NCBI RefSeq assembly: GCF_047496725.1
Contig: NC_132970.1
Span: 404,501 to 468,500, forward strand
Direction of reading: 5' to 3'
Length of the DNA: 64,000 nucleotides
Origin: Anoplolepis gracilipes
Taxonomy: Eukaryota; Arthropoda; Insecta; Hymenoptera; Formicidae
In this document: one piece after another, positions 62,633 through 64,000 of the stretch
Layout of the letters: every line of letters begins with the position of its first letter
How positions within the stretch are numbered: the first letter of the stretch is position 1
Notes under the pieces: model-generated
Database searches by the model: none
What the model saw: only the letters and a program-made list of their open reading frames with translations
What the model was told of the DNA's origin: nothing
Program-made: the position numbers and the translations under genes

Positions 62633-62846
62633 AAGTATGGACTGCGCAACGCGATTCAAAAGTGAGACCTAGTGTAGAAAAAGAACAGCACGAATCTGCG
62701 CCCAATATCTGTCTTTTTCTAGTCAACAACGAAACATATGATAGATAGAGACAGAGGTAATCCGCGCCCACTCGCTATCTCGCTCTTTTTTTCGTGAAGT
62801 CTCTGTTTCACCTATGGCTAAAATAAGGATAGCGCAGTCCATACTT
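62633..62846. mobile_element. Small MITE with AAGTATGGACTGCGC termini
   Basis: AAGTATGGACTGCGC at 62633-62647 is exactly inverted at 62832-62846. Inside, CTAGTGTAGAAAAAGA pairs imperfectly with TCTTTTTCTAGT. The element is 214 bp, without an ORF. Confidence 0.65.
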
Positions 62847-64000
62847 TATGCCACAGTGTCTTCTCGCTTTGGAAAAAAACGCGCTTCCACGCGAGGGCGC
62901 TAATTGCGAGCGTTATTTACCGCGCGCGTTCAGTTAGTTTTGCAGATTACGTCGGACGTTAGGTTGTTTACCCGGTTTAGGCATGAGGAAAGAGTGGCAG
63001 AGGGGCTAATTTAACTTTTCGTTTTAAATTATGGAGATGAGGCTCGTATTATGAAAGTTTGTAAAGTTGCGTCAGACACGCGTAATCCTGTTGTTTTGAT
63101 GTCATCGTCGGTAGCAGCGGCGATCGTCGAAAAATTAAAAGTATCTCGATAAATGTGAGCCGTCGCGTCGGGCCAATAGGGGGAGAAGGAAGGAGGGATG
63201 GAAGTAGAAATTAAATTTAAAATTAATATACAAATGAATTGCATGCATACGAAAAGTAGTATACGTCATTTATTCTTGCTTGACCTATATATCGCTATTC
63301 CACTCGGAGGTTTGAATAATTTGCGTTTTTTCATAATTAACTGTTAATTAGAAAAAAATGTTTAAATACCACACATTACAGATATAGAAAATTTGTACTT
63401 TTTGAAACCGTTTTTGCCTTTGTCTTTGAATGTATATCAACATTTTTTTAATCTCACATTATGATATTCTTGAAAATACGAGTACATACTTTGCTACGTT
63501 ATAATTAATGTTCCCTTTCTTAACTTTTCTTAGAAATTTTCTTATCTGCTGGAAATTTTCTTCAAAATTACTCCTATCTCTTCTTCAGCAGCTCAGCGTG
63601 CTTCATGCATTTTTTCGTTTCTGCAGAGTGGACGTTGCAGACAATACAAATAAAAAGATCTTATCTTCTCACTGCGCATAAACGAAAACTACACGACATT
63701 CCCGTTTAATCTGCTTTACTAGTACAAGTGCATTCGCAAGAAAGTGCGTTTGGTCTTTTATCTTGAAAAATGTGCTGGATATGATTTCATATTTTATAAG
63801 CGTTACGCGCACGTGTTTTCCCTCGCGCACAAACGAAGCAACAGTTGTTACCTTTTCCCTGCTTGTTCTTTTCTGTCGTAGTCTAATCAACATCATCAAG
63901 ACACACGTTCCTTTCTTATTTGCTGAGAAACGTAACGAAGAATAGCTGCTCTACTAGCTGTGTATCGCGTTTATTCTGTTTTTAGATTATTGCTAAAATC
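62847..64000. other. Noncoding end of window
   Basis: A CpG-rich patch at 62870-63190, then AT-rich. No gene was recognised. It may be intronic to a gene starting near 59.3 kb. Confidence 0.45.

Overview
The window looks like a stretch of insect nuclear genome, most likely a hymenopteran and plausibly an ant. This rests on three things: AT-rich sequence in which CpG is not depleted, very many (GA)n and (AT)n microsatellites, and one intron-bearing gene of the insect EcKinase/CHK-kinase-like family. The species call is inference, since no mitochondrial, ribosomal or telomeric marker is present.

The only gene I can support with confidence is at the left end on the + strand. It is a two-exon EcKinase-like gene (909-1522 and 3136-3622, 366 codons plus stop). 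Its single visible intron is mostly filled by a 1.1 kb foldback element. The kinase Brenner motif reads HGH instead of HGD, so it may be a pseudokinase. A weaker minus-strand candidate exon with a transmembrane segment (4605-4982) lies just downstream.

From about 5 kb to 58.8 kb I find no convincing protein-coding gene. The region holds simple repeats, diverged direct duplications (5.5-7.5 kb, 14.1 kb, 15.4 kb, 40.3 kb, 53 kb) and many palindromic or foldback elements. The foldbacks lie at 1888-3027, 10974-12655, 14513-15024, 23597-23992, 24086-24700, 31738-32070, 32124-33216, 39556-40250, 54715-55281 and 62633-62846. There are also a half copy at 36000-36321 and small hairpins at 6424-6549 and 27561-27614. 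None carries a recognisable transposase, so they look like non-autonomous MITE/foldback families. One of them (24086-24700) carries four exact TCAAGGTCA nuclear-receptor sites in its arms.

Near the right end, 58.8-60.6 kb is a GC- and CpG-rich island. It is structured, has short upstream ORFs, and ends in a good splice donor at 60621. I read it as a promoter plus noncoding first exon of a + strand gene whose coding part lies beyond the window. The roughly 55 kb between the EcKinase gene and this island would then be its upstream regulatory region or a neighbour's intron.
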